Assembly: GCA_003513015.1 (NCBI GenBank)
Contig: DOTA01000101.1
Location: 1 to 6,662, forward strand
DNA: 6,662 nucleotides
Direction of reading: 5' to 3'
Origin: Chloroflexota bacterium
Lineage (GTDB): Bacteria > Chloroflexota > Anaerolineae > Anaerolineales > UBA11858
Shown here piece by piece: positions 6,515 through 6,662 of this stretch; the stretch's first letter is position 1; each line of letters starts with the position of its first letter. Position numbers and translations under genes: made by a program. The notes beneath the pieces were generated by a model that was not told the origin of the DNA, ran no database searches, and saw only the letters and a program-made list of their open reading frames with translations.

Positions 6515-6531
6515 TCGGCATCCAAATTCAT
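6511..6531 (-). CDS. Possible six-codon leader ORF overlapping the kinase start
   Basis: An ATG at 6531 opens a six-codon frame (MNLDAE) whose TGA stop overlaps the kinase ATG as ATGA. It lies within the predicted leader of the kinase transcript. If translated, it would couple kinase initiation to its own termination, which could compensate for the weak kinase ribosome binding site. It has no good Shine-Dalgarno of its own and such short frames arise by chance, so the call is tentative. Confidence 0.2.
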   Translation of the reverse strand: MNLDAE

Positions 6532-6570
6532 CTCAGTTACGAAAGCCAAGGTGATAACACACTACTTCAA

Positions 6571-6576
6571 ATTATA
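6571..6576 (-). promoter_or_regulatory. Probable -10 element of the kinase-regulator operon
   Basis: A perfect TATAAT on the minus strand (6576-6571) would start transcription near 6564, about 50 bases before the kinase ATG. No recognisable -35 hexamer lies at 16-18 bases upstream, so the promoter may need an activator, perhaps the operon's own regulator. Confidence 0.45.
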
Positions 6577-6644
6577 TCCTGAGGTAATCGAAAATCTCTG
6601 TGTTTCAGGAGATTGAGCAAGGCAATCGCATGTTCTGTGATTTT

Positions 6645-6662
6645 GTCACCCTGAGCCGCAGG
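6645..6662. repeat. Edge fragment resembling a dispersed palindromic repeat
   Basis: The last bases, GTCACCCTGAGCCGCAGG, resemble the left arm of an intergenic palindrome of the form CACCCTGAG...CGAAGGGTG that I recall from many environmental bacterial genomes. The window ends before the second arm, so this cannot be confirmed here. It lies upstream of the kinase operon promoter. Confidence 0.35.

Noticed and set aside
1..6662. Insertion sequence, prophage, CRISPR array, toxin-antitoxin pair or defence island
   Set aside because: No transposase, integrase, direct-repeat array or toxin-like small gene pair was seen on either strand; all long frames are accounted for by the six genes listed.

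Overview
The window reads as a piece of a Chloroflexota chromosome, most likely Anaerolineae-like. This placement is an inference from protein style: an enlarged SecA without the usual zinc tail, a membrane-anchored unknown protein with a look I associate with that class, moderate GC, and fragments resembling dispersed palindromic repeats. I could not run a search. There are six protein-coding genes, no tRNA or rRNA, no CRISPR array, and no recognisable transposase or phage gene.

Layout. Bases 1-1831 (+) hold the 3' part of secA, the Sec translocase motor, open at the left edge. A 108-base gap with a perfect 15-bp hairpin and an extended -10 promoter leads to a complete adenosine deaminase family gene (1940-2992, +), followed by a T-tailed terminator. 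Convergent to it is a gene for an unknown single-pass membrane protein (3841-3137, -). The 345-base gap 3842-4186 carries divergent promoters for that gene and for a HAD-superfamily hydrolase (4187-4789, +), plus a palindrome-rich stretch between them. The hydrolase converges, with only 10 bases between stop codons, on a two-gene operon read leftward. That operon holds a soluble PAS histidine kinase (6514-5474) and an OmpR-type response regulator (5477-4800), overlapping by ATGA. Its probable promoter lies near 6571. The right edge ends inside what looks like the first arm of a dispersed palindromic repeat.

How the genes relate. Only the kinase and regulator form a clear functional unit: a cytosolic signal is sensed by the PAS domain and passed by phosphotransfer to a DNA-binding regulator. 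SecA, the deaminase, the hydrolase and the membrane protein look like independent housekeeping or accessory genes with their own promoters and terminators. I see no convincing new multi-gene system. The points most worth a second look are the roughly 300 extra residues in the SecA helical wing region, the unknown membrane protein, and the structured non-coding DNA at 4011-4141.
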